Part shown: positions 53,516 through 63,162 of the stretch, one piece after another | Position numbering within the stretch: position 1 is the first letter of the stretch | Layout: every line of letters starts with the position of its first letter | NCBI RefSeq assembly: GCF_028750675.1 | Contig: NZ_JAQQPZ010000015.1 | Coordinates: 348,358 to 412,357 of the forward strand | Direction: 5' to 3' | DNA length: 64,000 bases | From: Shewanella metallivivens | GTDB lineage: Bacteria; Pseudomonadota; Gammaproteobacteria; Enterobacterales; Shewanellaceae | The notes under the pieces: generated by a model | Seen by the model: only the letters and a program-made list of their open reading frames with translations | What the model was told of the DNA's origin: nothing | Database searches by the model: none | Translations under genes and position numbers: made by a program

Positions 53516-54244
53516 ATGAAGTTAACTAAAGCAATTGTCCTTGTTGCTAGCCTTGTCATTACGCCAATTTTGTCTGCAGCTACAGCAACGGATGTGTCAA
53601 ATGAATCAGCTTTAAAACAAAAGCTTACCGAGACTTTAGGGGTTAATGTGGCAAAAGTGCAACCTTCTCCTGTTGATGGTTTGTACCAAGTGTTCACTGA
53701 CCGTGGTGTGTTATATGTGACTAAAGATGGCAGTAAATTATTTCATGGTAATTTATATGATTTAGATCATGACATGAAAAATCTTACTGAGCTTGCGTTG
53801 GCGGCTCCTCGTTTAGAAATGCTTAAACCATTTGAACAAGATATGTTGGTTTATAAAGCCAAAAACGAAAAGCACGTAGTGACTATTTTTACTGATGTTG
53901 ATTGTGGTTTTTGTCGTAAGTTACATAATCAAATGCAGGGTTATAATGATTTAGGCATTACTATTCGGTATTTAGCTTATCCACGTGCTGGCATACCTTC
54001 TGCTAATGCCGATGAAATGCAAGCGGTATGGTGTGCAAAAGATCCGTTACAAGCGATGACAGAAGCCAAAACAGGTGGCAATGTTAAATCGGCAAGCTGT
54101 GATATCGATATAGCCAAGCAGTTTCAGCTAGGTCAGGCATTCGGTGTAACAGGAACACCGGCAATAGTGTTAGCCAATGGCGTGATGGTACCAGGTTATC
54201 AACCACCTGCTGACTTACTGCGAACAATTGAGTCAAACTTATAA
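53516..54244 (+). CDS. dsbC: Thiol:disulphide isomerase DsbC
   Basis: The 243-residue periplasmic isomerase has a signal peptide ending SAATA, a dimerisation domain (about 25-85) and a thioredoxin domain with the active site DVDCGFCRK and the cis-proline loop GVTGTPAIV. DsbC reshuffles wrong disulphides and is kept reduced by DsbD. ATG 53516 follows TTAGGAATTATC; an in-frame ATG at 53465 would destroy the signal peptide. It is in the xerD-dsbC-recJ order, but a terminator divides it from recJ. Confidence 0.95.
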   Translation: MKLTKAIVLVASLVITPILSAATATDVSNESALKQKLTETLGVNVAKVQPSPVDGLYQVFTDRGVLYVTKDGSKLFHGNLYDLDHDMKNLTELALAAPRLEMLKPFEQDMLVYKAKNEKHVVTIFTDVDCGFCRKLHNQMQGYNDLGITIRYLAYPRAGIPSANADEMQAVWCAKDPLQAMTEAKTGGNVKSASCDIDIAKQFQLGQAFGVTGTPAIVLANGVMVPGYQPPADLLRTIESNL

Positions 54245-54282
54245 TTCATAGTCGTCAAGTAAGTCGTTATTGCGTAATATCT

Positions 54283-54307
54283 AAGGTGAGCTCCGGCTCA
54301 CCTTTTT
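54283..54307 (+). terminator. Terminator between dsbC and recJ
   Basis: Stem AAGGTGAGC / GCTCACCTT with loop TCCG and a short T-run. It suggests recJ has its own promoter in the 120 bp that follow, or is reached by read-through. Confidence 0.8.
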
Positions 54308-54429
54308 GTTATTTAACTTTTCATCTCAATCCACGTTAATAAATGAATCAAACCAAGTAAGGCGTCATTTGATTATCATTTAATAACTTGAGCTGAGTGG
54401 TTTACTCATTGTTCGAATAAGGTTGTCTC

Positions 54430-56154
54430 TTGTCACACAAAATAGTCCGTCGTCCACAAGTTGATGATTCACACTTACCTGCGTCATTACCACCATTTTT
54501 AAAGCAGCTTTATGCTCGTCGTGGTGTCACAGAAACAGACTGCGAATTAGTGCTCACCAAATTACTTCGCCCAGAAACCATGAAAGGCTTGTCTGAAGCC
54601 GCAGTGTTCATCGCGGATGCAATGGCTGCTAAAAAGTCGATTTTAATCGTTGGTGATTTTGATGCCGATGGGGCGACATCAACCAGCGTGTGTATGTTGG
54701 CATTAAAGATGATGGGCGCGATTAAGGTGGATTACTTAATCCCTAATCGTTTTGACTATGGCTATGGCCTGAGCCCCGAAATTGTTGCCGTTGCCTATTC
54801 TAAATCCGCAGATGTATTGATTACTGTCGATAATGGTATTTCATCTATTGAAGGGGTCGCAGCAGCCAAGTTATTAGGCATGCAAGTTGTGGTCACAGAC
54901 CATCATTTACCTGGGAAATCGTTGCCTAATGCTGATGTGATAGTTAACCCAAATCAACCGGGGTGTGAGTTTGCCAGTAAATCGATTGCTGGGGTTGGTG
55001 TGGCTTTTTACTTAATGTCAGCTTTACGGGCAGAGTTACGTAAACGAGATTGGTATCAACAGCATCATATTAGTGAACCGAACCTTGGCTCTTTATTGGA
55101 TATTGTGGCGTTAGGGACTGTAGCTGATGTGGTTTCACTTGATGCTAATAATCGTATTCTAGTTAATGCTGGCTTACAGCGGGTGAGAAGCGGCCGTTGT
55201 CGCGTTGGCATCACGGCGTTGTTAGAAGTGGCTAAACGAAGCCCAGATAAAATTGTGGCCGCAGATTTTGGTTTTGCTGTTGGGCCTCGGTTAAATGCAG
55301 CTGGACGTTTAGACGAAATGTCGCTTGGGGTTGAAACTCTGTTGTGTGATGACATCATGCGAGCCAGAAGGATGGCTGCCGAATTAGACGGTTTAAATCA
55401 AGAGCGTCGTGAACTTGAAACTGGCATGCAGCAAGAAGCGCTTAAAAGTTTGCAGCAGGTATCGCTCAATGAAGATGATTTACCCTGGGGCATTGCCATT
55501 TTTCAAGATGATTGGCATCAAGGTGTGATTGGTATTTTGGCATCGAGAATTAAAGACCGTTATCACCGCCCTGTGATTGCGTTTGCCGATGCGGGTGAGG
55601 GCGAAATTAAAGGGTCGGCACGTTCAATTAAAGGCTTGCATATGCGTGACTTGCTCGAGCGTATAAATAGCCAGCACCCGGGAATGATCATCAAATTTGG
55701 TGGTCATGCTATGGCGGCGGGATTATCGCTTAACGCAGATGCATTTGAACCGTTTAAACAAGCTTATGATAATGCCGTACGGGATGTTCTTGAGTATGAG
55801 CAATTGACCGGTGAATTGCTTTCCGATGGGGAGCTACCTGCTGAGTTAATCAGTCTTGATACCGCATTTACTTTACGCAATGCAGGGCCGTGGGGGCAGT
55901 CGTTTGAAGAGCCATTGTTCGATGGCGTTTTCAGGGTTGTCCAGCAACGTATTGTTGGAGATAAACACCTCAAATTACTCGTGGAAACCCCTTGTGGCAC
56001 CTTAATGCTCGATGGTATAGCATTTAATATTGATCTCGCTATTTGGCCAGACGCCACGATTCAACAAGCAAGGATTGTTTATAAGTTAGATGTGAATGAG
56101 TTTCGTGGCAATCAAACGGTGCAGCTAATGGTCGATTACATCGAGCCGATGTAA
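54430..56154 (+). CDS. recJ: Single-stranded-DNA-specific exonuclease RecJ
   Basis: The 574-residue DHH-family nuclease degrades single-stranded DNA 5' to 3' in recombination and mismatch repair. DHH motifs are VGDFDADGATSTSV, TVDNGIS and VVTDHHLPG; the DHHA1 domain has FGGHAMAAGLSL near 425. Start TTG 54430 has AAGG 7 nt upstream and gives MSHKIVRRPQVDD, matching E. coli RecJ (577). A MITE-like element begins 39 bp past its stop. Confidence 0.95.
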   Translation: MSHKIVRRPQVDDSHLPASLPPFLKQLYARRGVTETDCELVLTKLLRPETMKGLSEAAVFIADAMAAKKSILIVGDFDADGATSTSVCMLALKMMGAIKVDYLIPNRFDYGYGLSPEIVAVAYSKSADVLITVDNGISSIEGVAAAKLLGMQVVVTDHHLPGKSLPNADVIVNPNQPGCEFASKSIAGVGVAFYLMSALRAELRKRDWYQQHHISEPNLGSLLDIVALGTVADVVSLDANNRILVNAGLQRVRSGRCRVGITALLEVAKRSPDKIVAADFGFAVGPRLNAAGRLDEMSLGVETLLCDDIMRARRMAAELDGLNQERRELETGMQQEALKSLQQVSLNEDDLPWGIAIFQDDWHQGVIGILASRIKDRYHRPVIAFADAGEGEIKGSARSIKGLHMRDLLERINSQHPGMIIKFGGHAMAAGLSLNADAFEPFKQAYDNAVRDVLEYEQLTGELLSDGELPAELISLDTAFTLRNAGPWGQSFEEPLFDGVFRVVQQRIVGDKHLKLLVETPCGTLMLDGIAFNIDLAIWPDATIQQARIVYKLDVNEFRGNQTVQLMVDYIEPM

Positions 56155-56192
56155 TGAGGGAGACCGCATTAGTACAAGGATGTACTGACCTT

Positions 56193-56449
56193 ATATCATT
56201 GCGCGTTAGTAAGTGATCTCTCAGCGAGAATTTAAAAGGGCTTAAACAAGGCGAATGACTGAATGAATAGTTTTTCTCTTTCGAAGTCATGCAACGCAGT
56301 GTAAGCAACTCGCCACAAAGGAATGCCCCAGCCGCTTTTGCTTTACGTTCTCGCTATTTGAAAGGGAACAACCATGACTACATAGCGACGCCTTAATCAA
56401 AAACCGCTGGACGCATTTACAGTGGTCACTTATTAATGCGCAATGGTAT
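56193..56449. mobile_element. MITE-like element with about 26-bp terminal inverted repeats
   Basis: The left end 56193-56218 and right end 56424-56449 are inverted copies differing at 4 of 26 positions (core CATTGCGC, then TTA, then TAAGTGA; for example CATTGCGCGTTAGTAAGTG on the left). The 257 bp between have no convincing gene. The ends are flanked by TTA / TAA, compatible with insertion at TA. No transposase is near, so it is non-autonomous. Confidence 0.78.
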
Positions 56450-56462
56450 TAATAGAACTGAA

Positions 56463-56498
56463 AACAAAAAGGCCTCGCAATGCGAGGCCTTTTTGTTA
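56463..56498. terminator. Terminator after tRNA-Phe
   Basis: Near-perfect palindrome AACAAAAAGGCCTCGCA-A-TGCGAGGCCTTTTTGTT, 37 bp past the tRNA 3' end on the minus strand. Confidence 0.88.
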
Positions 56499-56534
56499 AT
56501 CTTTTATTAGTCGCGTTAGCCACCAATGTAAATA

Positions 56535-56610
56535 TGGTGCCCGAACCCGGAATCGAACCAGGGACACGAGGATTTTCAATCCTCTGCTCTACCGACTGAG
56601 CTATTCGGGC
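56535..56610 (-). tRNA. tRNA-Phe (GAA)
   Basis: On the minus strand a 76-nt cloverleaf starts GCCCGAA and ends TTCGGGCACCA, with CCA encoded. The anticodon stem-loop is GAGGA-TTGAAAA-TCCTC, giving anticodon GAA. The T-arm contains GGTTCGATTCC. It stands alone with its own terminator, between recJ and bamD. Confidence 0.97.
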
Positions 56611-57000
56611 GACGGACGCAATTTAAAGGGTTTTGGCCTGTTGAGTCAACTTGTTTTTACTATTTATCTTAAAAATCGATTTGTTTGGACGTATTTTATC
56701 CGTATCGGCGTTAATTTATTCATTTTGTTAATATCAAACCTGATTAGAATGCGAGCTATTTTAGTTAGTCGTCGTTTAGTTGCATCAACGTCATTTGAAG
56801 CCTAAATGGGGGGCGAAGGGCGAAATTATCAACGTGATCTTCTTTAGGGGCTGTTGTCGGGCGCACTATGCCCTCAAAAGGCTGTCGCGAATTCTGCACT
56901 AATAATGTTCGCTAAAGAGCACTCTCTCATGCGGATTTGTATCACTGCCCGCAAGTTGGTTTTGCACTCAAAAAGTGGTTTGCCATTTTTTACATCTATA

Positions 57001-57023
57001 AAAAAACGCTCCGAAGAGCGTTT
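57001..57023 (-). terminator. Terminator after bamD
   Basis: On the minus strand AAACGCTC-TTCG-GAGCGTTT is followed by a T-run (A-run 57001-57006 here). A UUCG tetraloop closes the hairpin. It is 25 bp past the bamD stop. Confidence 0.85.
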
Positions 57024-57047
57024 GATTCATTCAATGATATGCAATCA

Positions 57048-57809
57048 CTAGTTAGTGAGCATTTTATTGTTAGGGAAGTTTGCTCGCATCACCATTTTTA
57101 TGTGTTCTTGGAGTTTTTCTTGACCTAATTCTTCGTATGCTTCAGACATGATTTCTAAAGCACGTTCGGTTGCTGGTGTACCTGGGAATTTTTCCATCAC
57201 AGTTTGCGCGCGAATTGCTGCTGCACTCCAAGCGTTCATTTTGATATAATACTCGGCTACCCGAATAGAATATTGTGCTAAACGGTTTTTCAAAAACTGC
57301 ATACGGTGTTGCGCATCGGCAGCATATTTACTATTTGGGTATGATTTAATTAAGCGGTCAAAATCTTTAAATGCATCTTGAGCATTTTTAGGATCACGAT
57401 CAGTACGATCGATATTCATTAAATCGTGAAATAAATAATTATCCGCCTGCATATTGGTTAAACCGCGCATATAATGCACGTAATCAATATTAGGGTGTGT
57501 TGGGTTGAGGCGTAAAAAGCGGTCAATATTGGCAATCCCAGAGGCTGCGTCGTCCATTTTGTAATACGCATAAATCAAATCTAATTGAACTTGGGTCTTA
57601 TGCGGACCAAAAGGATAACGAGAATCCAATGCTTCAAGTGAACGTACGGCTTTAGAATAATTACCTAATTCCATTGACGTTCTAGCTTGGGTATATAGCT
57701 GATCAGGCGATGCTTTTTGTGTAAATTCATCTTCTTTTGGACTGCTACTACAGGCTGTTAAAGCCAGTGAAAGTATTACTAGGGCGACACCTTGGGCAAA
57801 TTTATACAT
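57048..57809 (-). CDS. bamD: Outer membrane assembly lipoprotein BamD
   Basis: The 253-residue lipoprotein has the leader MYKFAQGVALVILSLALTAC (lipobox LTAC) and five TPR-like repeats: TSMELGNYSKAVRSLEALDSRYPFG, LDLIYAYYKMDDAASGIANIDRFLRLNP, and a further set ending in EEL...EHIKMVMRANFP. BamD belongs to the BamABCDE complex that inserts outer-membrane proteins. ATG 57809 is chosen; an in-frame TTG at 57821 adds four residues. It is divergent from rluD, as in many gammaproteobacteria. Confidence 0.94.
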   Translation of the reverse strand: MYKFAQGVALVILSLALTACSSSPKEDEFTQKASPDQLYTQARTSMELGNYSKAVRSLEALDSRYPFGPHKTQVQLDLIYAYYKMDDAASGIANIDRFLRLNPTHPNIDYVHYMRGLTNMQADNYLFHDLMNIDRTDRDPKNAQDAFKDFDRLIKSYPNSKYAADAQHRMQFLKNRLAQYSIRVAEYYIKMNAWSAAAIRAQTVMEKFPGTPATERALEIMSEAYEELGQEKLQEHIKMVMRANFPNNKMLTN

Positions 57810-57932
57810 ACTTGAATTCAATTCTTTTTAAGTTGTTGTTAAGAATTTTTCCATTTCACGGTAAAATAGAAAACATCCGATTGTAACAGATAGCACATTC
57901 ACTTTGGACCCCTAAACTGGGGTACGGTTCCT

Positions 57933-58907
57933 ATGACACAAGAGATTAATCTAAAAAGCGAGATCACAGCAACACAAACCGGTCTAAGATTAGACCAAGC
58001 ATTAGCAGGTTTGTTCCCTGACTACTCTCGTACACGCATCAAGGAATGGATCCTATCTGGTGCAGTTACTGTTGACGGTATCACAGTCGACAAGCCACGG
58101 GAAAAGGTTTTCGAGTCTCAATTGATAGAAGTTGCAGCCACACTTGAAGAAGAAGTGCGTGCGAAGGCGCAAGCTATCGATTTAAATATTGTTTATGAAG
58201 ATGACCATATCATTGTTGTTAATAAGCAAGCAGGTCTAGTTGTACATCCTGGCGCTGGTAATGCAGACGGCACATTGATGAATGCCTTATTACATCATTG
58301 CCCAGACATTGAACATGTTCCGAGAGCCGGTATTGTGCATCGTTTAGACAAAGACACAACGGGCTTAATGGTTGTAGCCAAAACCGTTGAAGCACAAACT
58401 CATTTAGTTGCTGCATTGCAAGCACGTGACATTGTGCGTGAATATGAAGCGATTGTGCTCGGTACGATGACAGCGGGTGGCACAGTGGATGAGCCGATTG
58501 AACGTCATGCTACAAGACGGACACAAATGGCGGTGATTCATGGGGGGCGTCCGTCAGTGACGCATTACCGTGTGGCTGAAAAGTTCCGCGCTCATACGCG
58601 TTTGCGTTTACGCCTAGAAACCGGCCGTACTCACCAAATTCGTGTACACATGGCGCACATTGGTCATGTATTGGTTGGCGATCCTGTTTATGGTGGCCGC
58701 CCAAGACCCCCTAAAAATGCCAGCCCAGAGTTTTTTGAATTACTCAAAAGCTTTAACCGCCAGGCATTACATGCGGTGCGTTTAGAGTTAGCGCATCCAT
58801 TTACATGCGAAATCATGACCTGGCATGCGCCAATTCCTGATGACATGGTTGAGCTGACCAAAGCATTACGTGAAGATACGCAATTAAATCCTATCGAGTA
58901 TTTATAA
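57933..58907 (+). CDS. rluD: 23S rRNA pseudouridine synthase RluD
   Basis: The 324-residue enzyme has an S4 RNA-binding domain (RLDQALAGLFPDYSRTRIKEWILSGAVTVDG) and the synthase domain with the catalytic aspartate in GIVHRLDKDTTGLMVVAKT. It makes pseudouridines 1911, 1915 and 1917 in helix 69 of 23S rRNA. Its stop overlaps the next start (TAATG), so pgeF is translationally coupled. It is divergent from bamD. Confidence 0.95.
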   Translation: MTQEINLKSEITATQTGLRLDQALAGLFPDYSRTRIKEWILSGAVTVDGITVDKPREKVFESQLIEVAATLEEEVRAKAQAIDLNIVYEDDHIIVVNKQAGLVVHPGAGNADGTLMNALLHHCPDIEHVPRAGIVHRLDKDTTGLMVVAKTVEAQTHLVAALQARDIVREYEAIVLGTMTAGGTVDEPIERHATRRTQMAVIHGGRPSVTHYRVAEKFRAHTRLRLRLETGRTHQIRVHMAHIGHVLVGDPVYGGRPRPPKNASPEFFELLKSFNRQALHAVRLELAHPFTCEIMTWHAPIPDDMVELTKALREDTQLNPIEYL

Positions 58908-59647
58908 TGCTCCAGCACGATTGGCTTTTACCTGATAATGTCGCAATAGCGATGACGGATCGACATGGCGGATGCAGTTTAGCGCCATTTGACAGTTTAA
59001 ATTTAGGGTTACATGTTGGCGATAATCAACAACATGTTTTAACTAATCGTGCTTCTTTACGCGAGCGATTATCTTTACCTGCTGAACCACTATGGCTTGA
59101 ACAGGTGCATGGTGTAGATGTGGTGAATATGGCGCATCTACAACTGAGTGAATCGCCCAGTGATTTACCTATTAAAGCCGATGCAAGTTATAGCAATAAA
59201 GCCGGTGATGTTTGCGCTGTGATGACAGCAGACTGTTTACCTGTATTGTTGTGCAATCAACAAGGTACTGAAATTGCAGCAGCACATGCTGGTTGGCGTG
59301 GGCTGTGTGCTGGCATTATTGAACAAACCGTTGCACTATTTAACACACCAACAACTGAGCTTATGGCTTATTTAGGCCCTGCAATTGGGCCACAGACTTT
59401 TGAGGTCGGGGCAGAGGTGCGGGAGGCTTTTATACAAAAACACCCTTATGCTGAACAATATTTTACGGCCTATAACAATAAGTACCTTGCCGATTTGCCA
59501 GGCCTTGCGACGTTCCGTTTGTTGCAAATGGGCGTGTCACAAGTGTTTAATGCCAACGTGTGTACCTTTTCTCATTCTGATTATTTTTCTTACCGTCGCG
59601 ATCATCACACTGGCCGTATGGCATCGCTTATTTGGTTAAAATCTTAA
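58907..59647 (+). CDS. pgeF: PgeF/YfiH family protein (peptidoglycan editing factor, multicopper polyphenol oxidase family)
   Basis: The 246-residue protein of the YfiH/DUF152 family shows MTDRHGGCSLAPFDSLNLGLHVGD, QVHGVDV, MTADCLPVLLC, AAAHAGWRGLCAGI and FSYRRDHHTGRMASLIWL, which hold the conserved His/Cys metal site. PgeF of E. coli removes wrongly inserted L-serine from peptidoglycan precursors; older names are laccase or polyphenol oxidase. It overlaps rluD and lies before clpB, the rluD-yfiH-clpB order of E. coli. Confidence 0.92.
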   Translation: MLQHDWLLPDNVAIAMTDRHGGCSLAPFDSLNLGLHVGDNQQHVLTNRASLRERLSLPAEPLWLEQVHGVDVVNMAHLQLSESPSDLPIKADASYSNKAGDVCAVMTADCLPVLLCNQQGTEIAAAHAGWRGLCAGIIEQTVALFNTPTTELMAYLGPAIGPQTFEVGAEVREAFIQKHPYAEQYFTAYNNKYLADLPGLATFRLLQMGVSQVFNANVCTFSHSDYFSYRRDHHTGRMASLIWLKS

Positions 59648-59702
59648 CGAACTTGCCAAGTTCAAAAAACGAACAATTTTTTGATCTAGATTAAGTTTTA
59701 AG

Positions 59703-59730
59703 CTTGAATTTAAAATTATCGCCCCCATCT
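59703..59730 (+). promoter_or_regulatory. Sigma-32 heat-shock promoter of clpB
   Basis: CTTGAA (59703-59708), a 14-bp spacer and CCCCATCT (59723-59730) match the sigma-32 consensus CTTGAAA-N11-16-CCCCATNT. The expected start is near 59737, about 60 bp ahead of the clpB ATG. Confidence 0.85.
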
Positions 59731-59799
59731 TTAAAGTAACAAATTATTCATTTCTGAATTAATTTCCCATTACATAAGTATCAGATCCTAGGAGGTTAT

Positions 59800-62373
59800 A
59801 TGAGACTCGATCGTATGACTAATAAGTTTCAAATTGCCATTTCTGATGCCCAATCATTAGCCTTGGGGCGCGATCATCAATTTATCGAACCCACTCACTT
59901 AATGATGGCGCTACTCAATCAAGATTCTGGCTCTATTCATCCATTATTAACCCAAGCTGGCATTCGTGTTAGCGCGCTTCGTTCTGCCGTGACCCAGGAG
60001 TTGGAGCGTTTACCACAAGTTGATGGTACCGGTGGCGATGTTCAATTGTCTCAAGGATTAATCCGTCTACTGAATTTATGCGACAAGCTCGCCCAAAAAC
60101 GTAAAGACAAATACATCTCGTCTGAATTGTTTGTGTTAGCGGCACTTGAAAACAACGATGCACTGTCAAAAGCGTTAAAAGAGTCGGGTGCCAGCAAAGA
60201 ACTCATGGAAAAAACCATTGAGGACATGCGCGGCGGCCAAAAAGTTGATGATCCAAATGCTGAAGATCAGCGCCAAGCGTTAAAAAAGTTTACCGTTGAT
60301 TTAACCGAGCGTGCCGAGCAGGGCAAACTGGATCCTGTGATTGGTCGTGACGATGAAATTCGCCGCACCATTCAGGTGTTGCAGCGCCGGAGTAAAAACA
60401 ACCCTGTGTTAATCGGTGAGCCTGGCGTAGGTAAAACAGCCATTGTTGAAGGGCTGGCGCAACGGATCATTAATGGTGAGGTGCCAGAGGGCATTAAAAA
60501 CAAGCGAGTGTTATCACTCGACATGGGCTCGCTTATTGCTGGCGCAAAATATCGCGGTGAGTTTGAAGAACGTTTAAAAGCAGTATTAAACGAATTGTCA
60601 CAAGAAGAAGGGCAGGTCATCTTGTTTATTGATGAACTGCATACCATGGTGGGCGCCGGTAAAGGTGAAGGTGCCATGGATGCTGGCAACATGTTAAAGC
60701 CTGCGTTAGCCCGTGGTGACTTGCATTGTGTTGGCGCCACAACGTTAGATGAGTATCGTCAATACATTGAAAAAGATGCAGCACTTGAGCGTCGTTTCCA
60801 AAAAGTGATTGTTGATGAGCCTAGTGTTGAAGACACTATCGCTATTTTACGTGGTTTAAAAGAGCGTTACGAATTGCATCATCATGTTGAAATAACCGAT
60901 CCTGCCATTGTTGCCGCAGCAACCATGTCACATCGTTATATTTCAGACAGAAAATTACCCGACAAAGCTATCGACTTAATTGACGAAGCGGCATCGAGCA
61001 TTCGTATGCAAATCGACTCTAAGCCAGAGGCGTTGGACAAATTAGAGCGTCGTGCGATTCAGTTAAAGCTTGAAGAGCAAGCGCTCAGTAAAGAAACCGA
61101 CGACGCCAGCCGCAAACGTTTAGACTTTTTACAACAAGAGTTGAAAGAAGTGGAAAGCCACGCAGCTGAGCTCAATGAGATTTGGCATACTGAAAAAGCC
61201 GCTCTTGCAGGTACGCAGCATATCAAAGCGGATCTTGAGCAAGCTCGCCTCGATTTAGAGGTGGCAAGACGTGCCGGCGATTTAACTCGCATGTCCGAAT
61301 TGCAGTATGGAAGGATCCCTGAGCTTGAAAAGCAGCTCGATTTGGCGTCACAAGCTGAAATGCAAGATATGACCTTATTACGCAATAAGGTTACCGATAT
61401 CGAAATTGCAGAAGTGTTATCAAAAGCAACAGGTATTCCCGTTTCAAAAATGCTTGAAGGTGAGCGCGAAAAACTCTTGCACATGGAAGATGCATTACAC
61501 GAACGGGTTATTGGTCAACATGAAGCCGTCGATGCAGTATCAAATGCCATTCGTCGTAGCCGTGCAGGGCTTGCAGATCCACAGCGCCCTATAGGTTCAT
61601 TTTTGTTCCTTGGGCCAACCGGTGTCGGTAAAACAGAGCTTTGTAAATCACTGGCTAAGTTTTTGTTTGATACCGAATCGGCATTGGTGCGCATCGATAT
61701 GTCAGAGTTTATGGAAAAGCACACCGTGTCACGCCTAGTCGGTGCACCTCCCGGATATGTCGGGTATGAAGAGGGCGGCTATCTAACAGAAGCGGTTCGT
61801 CGTAAACCGTATTCGGTTATCTTGCTTGATGAAGTTGAAAAAGCGCATCCCGATGTGTTTAACATTTTACTGCAAGTGTTAGATGACGGCAGGTTAACTG
61901 ATGGTCAAGGCCGTACGGTTGATTTTAAAAATACCGTCATCATCATGACATCTAACTTAGGTTCAGATCGTATCCAAGAAAGCTTTGGTCGCGCCAGTTA
62001 TGATGAAATGAAACAAAGCGTGATGGAGGTGGTGATGCAAAACTTCCGTCCAGAGTTTTTAAACCGTGTCGATGAATCTGTGGTGTTCCATCCATTGGAT
62101 GCCGAGAACATTAAACATATTGCTAGCATTCAGCTTGAGCTATTGCGTAAGCGGTTGGCTGAGAAAGAGTTTGATATTCAGTTAACTGATGCGGCGTTAT
62201 CGCTAATCGCCGAAGCCGGTTTCGACCCTGTTTATGGTGCGCGCCCATTAAAACGTGCCCTACAGCAAGAAGTTGAAAACCCATTGGCGCAAAAACTCCT
62301 TCGCGGACAATTGCTGCCAGGTAAAATGATTAACGTTGATGTGGTTGATGGTCAGTTAACATTTGAGCAATAA
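59800..62373 (+). CDS. clpB: ATP-dependent disaggregase ClpB
   Basis: The 857-residue Hsp100 chaperone (same length as E. coli ClpB) has the N-domain ([23 protein letters not shown]), AAA1 with Walker A GEPGVGKT near 206, a coiled-coil M-domain (about 410-530, [19 protein letters not shown] and onward) and AAA2 with GPTGVGKT near 605. With DnaK it rescues aggregated proteins. The start has a ggagg site. A sigma-32-type promoter precedes it, and a terminator closes it. Confidence 0.98.
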   Translation: MRLDRMTNKFQIAISDAQSLALGRDHQFIEPTHLMMALLNQDSGSIHPLLTQAGIRVSALRSAVTQELERLPQVDGTGGDVQLSQGLIRLLNLCDKLAQKRKDKYISSELFVLAALENNDALSKALKESGASKELMEKTIEDMRGGQKVDDPNAEDQRQALKKFTVDLTERAEQGKLDPVIGRDDEIRRTIQVLQRRSKNNPVLIGEPGVGKTAIVEGLAQRIINGEVPEGIKNKRVLSLDMGSLIAGAKYRGEFEERLKAVLNELSQEEGQVILFIDELHTMVGAGKGEGAMDAGNMLKPALARGDLHCVGATTLDEYRQYIEKDAALERRFQKVIVDEPSVEDTIAILRGLKERYELHHHVEITDPAIVAAATMSHRYISDRKLPDKAIDLIDEAASSIRMQIDSKPEALDKLERRAIQLKLEEQALSKETDDASRKRLDFLQQELKEVESHAAELNEIWHTEKAALAGTQHIKADLEQARLDLEVARRAGDLTRMSELQYGRIPELEKQLDLASQAEMQDMTLLRNKVTDIEIAEVLSKATGIPVSKMLEGEREKLLHMEDALHERVIGQHEAVDAVSNAIRRSRAGLADPQRPIGSFLFLGPTGVGKTELCKSLAKFLFDTESALVRIDMSEFMEKHTVSRLVGAPPGYVGYEEGGYLTEAVRRKPYSVILLDEVEKAHPDVFNILLQVLDDGRLTDGQGRTVDFKNTVIIMTSNLGSDRIQESFGRASYDEMKQSVMEVVMQNFRPEFLNRVDESVVFHPLDAENIKHIASIQLELLRKRLAEKEFDIQLTDAALSLIAEAGFDPVYGARPLKRALQQEVENPLAQKLLRGQLLPGKMINVDVVDGQLTFEQ

Positions 62374-62389
62374 ACCAACTGCGTAAAAT

Positions 62390-62415
62390 AAAAAGGGAGC
62401 GAAGGCTCCCTTTTT
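62390..62415 (+). terminator. Terminator after clpB
   Basis: Stem AAAAAGGGAGC / GCTCCCTTTTT with loop GAAG, 17 bp past the clpB stop. Confidence 0.92.
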
Positions 62416-62532
62416 ATTTGAGTGTTTGCTATTTAACCTGAGTTAGGGATAAGAGATGAATTATACTATTTAAAATCAGCATATTAACCCACTTCACTTT
62501 CACGGTTGTCAATTGTTATGCTAACAAGGCGA

Positions 62533-62546
62533 ATTGACGCGTCAAT
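62533..62546. promoter_or_regulatory. Perfect 14-bp palindrome downstream of clpB
   Basis: ATTGACGCGTCAAT lies in the gene-free space between clpB and the DUF4124 gene, next to the word aaggcgaat, which also occurs in the MITE-like element at 56.2 kb. It may be part of a repeat rather than an operator. Confidence 0.35.
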
Positions 62547-62623
62547 ACGACTATTGTAAGCCGATTCAATGCAGATAGTAGGGCAAAGGACCGTTTGAAA
62601 GTCGTTTATTATCCAGAGTCAGG

Positions 62624-63064
62624 TTATTTACAAAATAACTTTACCCGTTCAGTGTTTTCGGCAATCGCAGCTTGTCTTTGCTCTTCTGTCATGGCAACGG
62701 TTTCACCGGTTTCTTTGTTCTGTTGGTTTAACTGGGTATGAGTCGTTAATACATTAAGGCTGTGCTTAGCACTTTCGCAAATTTCTACAGCTTGTTTTTG
62801 GTCTTGTGCATTAATGATCTGTGCCGACTTTTCTAAATCAGTCATCTCTTTAGTGGGTGGCGTTTTTCTTTGCGGAGTACGAGTTCCTATTTTGGCAGGT
62901 TCCATATCTTCGCTATAAATTAATGTAGCATCTACACCCTTAGGTGGCTGCTGGCTGTAATGTACTACGCCGGCTTTATCAACCCATGTATAAATGGGTT
63001 CAGCATACAAAAAACAGCTAAAGGTAATAACGATTAAACTAATAACTAAACGAAAAGTTCCCAT
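62624..63064 (-). CDS. DUF4124 domain secreted protein
   Basis: The 146-residue protein starts at ATG 63064 (MGTFRLVISLIVITFSCFLYA), a signal peptide, followed by the DUF4124 motif PIYTWVDKAGVVHYSQQPPKG. The rest is charged and helical with two Cys (VEICESAK, VKLFCK). An in-frame ATG at 63175 would overlap the pssA start and bury the signal peptide, so it is rejected. DUF4124 proteins are periplasmic and of unknown function. It is divergent from pssA across 98 bp. Confidence 0.75.
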   Translation of the reverse strand: MGTFRLVISLIVITFSCFLYAEPIYTWVDKAGVVHYSQQPPKGVDATLIYSEDMEPAKIGTRTPQRKTPPTKEMTDLEKSAQIINAQDQKQAVEICESAKHSLNVLTTHTQLNQQNKETGETVAMTEEQRQAAIAENTERVKLFCK

Positions 63065-63162
63065 GTGAGTTCCCAAGGCTAAAATGACCCTATGCTTGAT
63101 TGTTCCAAAATATGCTATCTTGAGTATAAATCCAACATCTAAAACAATATTGTTTAAAGTGT

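Noticed and set aside
56535-56610. tRNA-Phe as an integration site
   Set aside because: No partial tRNA duplicate, integrase or foreign genes were seen next to it; the neighbouring MITE-like element ends 85 bp away.
56854-57128. Two overlapping frames of 63-65 residues before the bamD 3' end
   Set aside because: They run through the bamD terminator and have no ribosome site or known motif.
61059-61484. 141-residue frame antisense to clpB
   Set aside because: Ser/Cys-rich translation opposite the ClpB coiled-coil domain; no start signal.
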